A stretch of 46,189 nucleotides of DNA from Bacillota bacterium (GTDB lineage Bacteria > Bacillota > Clostridia > Christensenellales > SZUA-584). Where the stretch lies: positions 1 through 46,189 of the forward strand of contig JAEWCC010000038.1 of the NCBI GenBank assembly GCA_023390815.1. Direction: 5' to 3'. The first letter of the stretch is position 1. Each line of letters begins with the position of its first letter. Below are positions 46,006 to 46,189 of this stretch, piece by piece. Made by a program: the position numbers and the translations under genes. Under the pieces are notes generated by a model. That model saw nothing but the letters and a program-made list of their open reading frames with translations. It had not been told where the DNA came from and searched no databases.

Positions 46006-46189
46006 ATGAAAAGGCATTGGCTGGTTGTAATAATTGCAGCGGTCATATTGCTGGTTTTCCCGGCAGTTTCTTTAGCCGCAGGGGACTTGCAGAATGTCGT
46101 ATTGGATGGCGAGACGAACGAACCTGTACCGACTCCAACGCTTAGTTTAACAGAAGAGCCAACCCCAACTAATTTAATTCCTATAAATT
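46006..46189 (+). CDS. Secreted protein with Pro/Thr-rich linker, N-terminal fragment (3' end outside window)
   Basis: Sixty-one codons are visible. The signal peptide is 'HWLVVIIAAVILLVFPAVSL' cleaved near 'AAG', followed by a mature start 'DLQNVVLDGETNEPVPTPTL' and an onset of the Pro/Thr/Glu-rich linker ('EEPTPTN'). Its fold and function lie beyond the window end. ATG 46006 follows 'TGGAGGGG'. The linker style resembles the lipoprotein at 30397. Confidence 0.75.
   Translation, partial: MKRHWLVVIIAAVILLVFPAVSLAAGDLQNVVLDGETNEPVPTPTLSLTEEPTPTNLIPIN

Overview
The window looks like a chromosomal segment of a Gram-positive, sporulation-lineage Clostridia bacterium (Bacillota, possibly a Christensenellales-type gut organism; the species cannot be named from sequence alone). 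The evidence is a moderately high-GC background (roughly 55-60% by eye) with several TTG/GTG starts behind strong Shine-Dalgarno sites, a mrnC-thyX-rlmB...sigH block typical of Clostridia, a T-box and a TPP riboswitch, a PII/Amt nitrogen locus, a clostridial-type glutamate dehydrogenase, lipobox lipoproteins and SigA-type promoters.

Layout. 1-5.4 kb holds small housekeeping or accessory genes: a DUF1835/DUF3658-like tail, a CPBP protease, a VOC protein, an ICMT-like methyltransferase, a Sel1-repeat protein, and an HTH regulator with an alpha/beta hydrolase. Most are closed by GC-rich intrinsic terminators. 5.4-10.4 kb is an AT-rich accessory island (about 30% GC in its core). It holds a 93-aa orphan, an internally deleted REP-type transposase with a REP-like hairpin, and a three-gene operon: SLATT two-TM protein, nucleotidyltransferase, and a fusion of a 2H (LigT-like) phosphoesterase domain to an N6-adenine DNA methyltransferase. 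No restriction nuclease is present. I think this is the candidate undescribed system: probably a nucleotide-signalling defence module, although its function is inferred.

10.4-13.7 kb: a thiT-like 3' remnant abuts the island, followed by a SigA promoter, TPP riboswitch and terminator controlling a thiamine-precursor uptake operon (thiamine-binding protein, ThiX-, ThiY- and ThiZ-like). 13.7-18.4 kb: an HD nucleotidase and an SDR (EF-P 5-aminopentanone reductase type), then a TetR-autoregulated ABC exporter operon with two matching palindromic operators, and a GNAT gene. 18.4-18.85 kb is a pair of interspersed repeats. 18.85-22 kb is the sigH / rlmB / thyX / mrnC block on the minus strand. 22-30.1 kb: membrane proteins, a GT39-like glycosyltransferase, an AT-rich HEAT-repeat gene, a large SPFH protein, a PadR/HAAS pair and gdhA.

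30.1-36.7 kb: a lipoprotein, a split TauE/SafE transporter, a conserved hypothetical, and the nitrogen operon glnK - small TM protein - amt behind a leader with two nested intrinsic terminators, then an AEC carrier. 36.8-38.8 kb: a T-box leader with a consensus promoter controlling an acyl-CoA ligase, which is an unexpected pairing. 38.9-41.2 kb: a CNNM/CBS (HlyC/CorC) gene preceded by a structured minus-strand leader or small RNA. 41.2-46.2 kb: a NEW3 surface protein, ABC ATPase and ABC permease operon, an ECF sigma factor with its probable anti-sigma partner, and the start of a secreted protein cut by the window end. No tRNA, rRNA, CRISPR array, intact transposase or prophage was seen.
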